DNA of 64,000 bases from Woeseia oceani (lineage in GTDB: Bacteria > Pseudomonadota > Gammaproteobacteria > Steroidobacterales > Woeseiaceae), in NCBI RefSeq assembly GCF_001677435.1, contig NZ_CP016268.1, forward strand, positions 1,043,001-1,107,000. Reading direction: 5' to 3'. Made by a program: the position numbers and the translations under genes. Shown piece by piece: positions 62,647-64,000 of the stretch (position 1 is its first letter; every line of letters starts with the position of its first letter). The notes beneath the pieces were generated by a model, which was given only the letters and a program-made list of their open reading frames with translations, searched no databases and was not told where the DNA came from.

Positions 62647-63780
62647 TTATTCGTATACCATCCATACCGGTCCTGGAAACAACCATGACAGCCCGTTGCG
62701 TTGTCGGTCCCGCCAGTTTTCCCAATTGTGCGCGTCGCGTGCTTCTTCGAAACGGACATCGATTCCTTGTTGTTGCAAACGCGGCACCAGCGAGCGATTC
62801 TCGTAGATGAGTGACTCATAGATACCACAGCTCATATAGATCTTGTCAGCAGGGCAGCCAGGTCGTTCGCGAAATTCGTTGATGAATCTCACCACCGGAT
62901 CAAAAATCGGACCGCGTTTGTGTCGGCCAAGATCGCTGAATGCAAATGAGCCCGACTGCAGCAACAGCCGTCCGAACACTCCAGGGTACCGCCAGGCGGC
63001 ATGTAGTGCCGCGACACCACCGAAGCTGGCGCCCATCAGGCCGCGCGCAGCAGCGTCATCCTGCAAGGGGAAATGCTCAGTCATGTACGGTAACAGTTCT
63101 TCGGCGACAAACTTCGCGTGTTGATCGTTCCCGGCATATTCCTTCAGCCGGTCCGGCGACTGCACGAGTGCCACGATCATCTGTGGGATTTCCAGAGCCT
63201 GTATCAGATTGTCGAGAACAATTTTCAGGTCAGCGTATTTCAGGTAGTCGACCCCATCGTGCACAATCAATAGCGGATACCGACGGTTGTTGCGGAAGCG
63301 GGCCGGAAGGTACACGTGAACTTCTCTGCTTGAGTTGAGTGCGGTGCTGTGAACGTTATGTGTTTGCAGTGTGCCGCTACGCGCATGGTCGTCGTGCAAT
63401 GTCCATTGCGGTCTGCGATAACCGGCGCCCTGGCAAACTGAATTGGCACCGAACGGGTCGTGGGCGCGAATTGCATTCAGTGGGTCAAGGATGAGCTCGC
63501 GATTGCCGCTTTTCTCAACTTCAAACTTGTACTCGATGCGGGAACCGGCGGGCAATTCGATTGTTGTTGCCCACAGGTCGGTGCCTGGCTGACGTTGCAG
63601 TGGTTGCGCCGTATCCAGACCGGCGATCCAGCATCGCAGGAACACCGCGTGCACATCGCCGCGGTATACGAACGTGATGTTGTCGCCTTCAACGAGTGGG
63701 AAGGCGGAGCGTTCGACGAAAGTATCAATCGCGCTTGCCGATGGATTGGACTTAAGCAGTGTCGTCAGCGCGGCGTTCAT
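62647..63780 (-). CDS. CBM48-like plus Fes-type esterase
   Basis: This 377-residue two-domain protein has an N-terminal immunoglobulin-like domain (about 30-120: VFLRCWIAGLD, then LWATTIELPAGSRIEYKFEV and DPLNA) like the E-set/CBM48 domain of glycogen-processing enzymes. A C-terminal enterochelin-esterase-type alpha/beta hydrolase follows: VHVYLPARFRNNRRYPLLIV, nucleophile Ser in GLMGASFGGVAALHAAWRYP, and a catalytic His in EARDAHNWENWRDR. It has no signal peptide. The stop of the gene upstream overlaps its start by 4 bases. The glucan-binding-like N-terminus fits the glgA neighbour: it may act on an acylated glucan or on a peptide-glucan conjugate. Confidence 0.83.
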   Translation of the reverse strand: MNAALTTLLKSNPSASAIDTFVERSAFPLVEGDNITFVYRGDVHAVFLRCWIAGLDTAQPLQRQPGTDLWATTIELPAGSRIEYKFEVEKSGNRELILDPLNAIRAHDPFGANSVCQGAGYRRPQWTLHDDHARSGTLQTHNVHSTALNSSREVHVYLPARFRNNRRYPLLIVHDGVDYLKYADLKIVLDNLIQALEIPQMIVALVQSPDRLKEYAGNDQHAKFVAEELLPYMTEHFPLQDDAAARGLMGASFGGVAALHAAWRYPGVFGRLLLQSGSFAFSDLGRHKRGPIFDPVVRFINEFRERPGCPADKIYMSCGIYESLIYENRSLVPRLQQQGIDVRFEEARDAHNWENWRDRQRNGLSWLFPGPVWMVYE

Positions 63781-64000
63781 TGCAGTTCCGGACTTTCCAG
63801 TAAGCCATCGTCTGTCATTCGCTTTGCCAGTTCGCTGCGTTTTAGTTTGCGTCCGGAAAAATGCAGCTGCGCACCGCTATCGAGAGTAATACAGGTCGCC
63901 GGCGAGAATCGGCGGCTCATCAGGCCGACCCGCACCTCGTCTTTCGTGCGCAGTCGTCGCTGGGCATCCGGCATGAAAACATAGCCGGGCAGCAATCCAG
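63777..64000 (-). CDS. Unknown protein, C-terminal part (continues beyond window)
   Basis: The last 74 or so codons of a minus-strand gene are visible, and the frame is open to the window edge, so its start lies outside. The sequence PGYVFMPDAQRRLRTKDEVR, then SRRFSPATCITLDSGAQLHF, looks beta-rich and basic and matches no family I can name. Its stop overlaps the start of the CBM48-type esterase by 4 bases, so it belongs to the same operon. An internal TTG at 63995 is not necessarily its start. Confidence 0.6.
   Translation of the reverse strand, partial: GLLPGYVFMPDAQRRLRTKDEVRVGLMSRRFSPATCITLDSGAQLHFSGRKLKRSELAKRMTDDGLLESPELQ

Noticed and set aside
1-64000. CRISPR array, prophage, transposon, tRNA or rRNA
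   Set aside because: I looked for regularly spaced repeats, transposase or integrase motifs and tRNA/rRNA signatures and saw none. This was reading by eye, so a single tRNA could have been missed.

Overview
The window reads as chromosomal DNA of a Gram-negative heterotroph, most likely a marine-type gammaproteobacterium. The reasons are moderately high GC, dense operons, TonB-dependent receptors, sodium-coupled transporters (two SSS, one NhaC), multiheme and lipoprotein cytochromes, and secreted DUF1592/DUF1552 proteins. I saw no rRNA, tRNA, CRISPR array, IS element or phage gene. The genus is not determined by what I can see.

Layout. (1) 1-8017: the end of a TonB-dependent receptor, a secreted D-aminoacylase-like amidohydrolase and an NhaC antiporter, then a LysR regulator facing a small-protein/SSS-symporter/hypothetical operon. 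(2) 8436-17213: a thiolase, then a leftward operon holding a complete non-phosphorylative L-fucose pathway (fuconate dehydratase, 2-keto-3-deoxyfuconate dehydrogenase, FAH-type diketo-acid hydrolase, fuconolactonase, fucose dehydrogenase) followed by an acyl-CoA synthetase and an MFS carrier. (3) 17544-24206: divergent GH172 and GH116 glycosidases, an aldose-epimerase-like protein, a beta-lactamase-fold hydrolase and an IclR regulator. Regions 2 and 3 together look like a carbohydrate-use locus. (4) 24207-28745: a receptor-like remnant, a short CPA1 antiporter, a MarR regulator with a palindromic operator, an exported SAM hydrolase and a cupin.

(5) 28908-53735: a nitrogen/guanidino-compound island. 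It has an exported deviant creatininase, a double Lrp/AsnC regulator, an orphan triheme cytochrome c, 5-guanidino-2-oxopentanoate decarboxylase (AruI), an exported amidohydrolase, guanidinobutyrase (GbuA), an SSS symporter, a full TonB receptor, a four-gene secreted set (DUF1592 protein, DUF1552 protein, triple-repeat protein, unknown protein), GABA transaminase (GabT), a small cytochrome c, succinate semialdehyde dehydrogenase (GabD), a GST and a PuuA-type glutamine synthetase. AruI, GbuA, GabT and GabD are the core of the arginine-transaminase route from 2-ketoarginine to succinate. AruH is not in the window.

(6) 54162-64000: a VanX-like lipoprotein and a compact cluster of four ATP-grasp enzymes (one PGM1-like peptide-ligase relative, two paralogues, one RimK-like), a GT5 glycogen synthase and two alpha/beta-hydrolase esterases, one with a CBM48-like N-terminus. 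Several genes overlap by 4 bases. This combination of a glucan-building enzyme with several amide/peptide-bond-forming enzymes is the best candidate for an undescribed biosynthetic system. The cluster runs off the right edge, so it is incomplete here.
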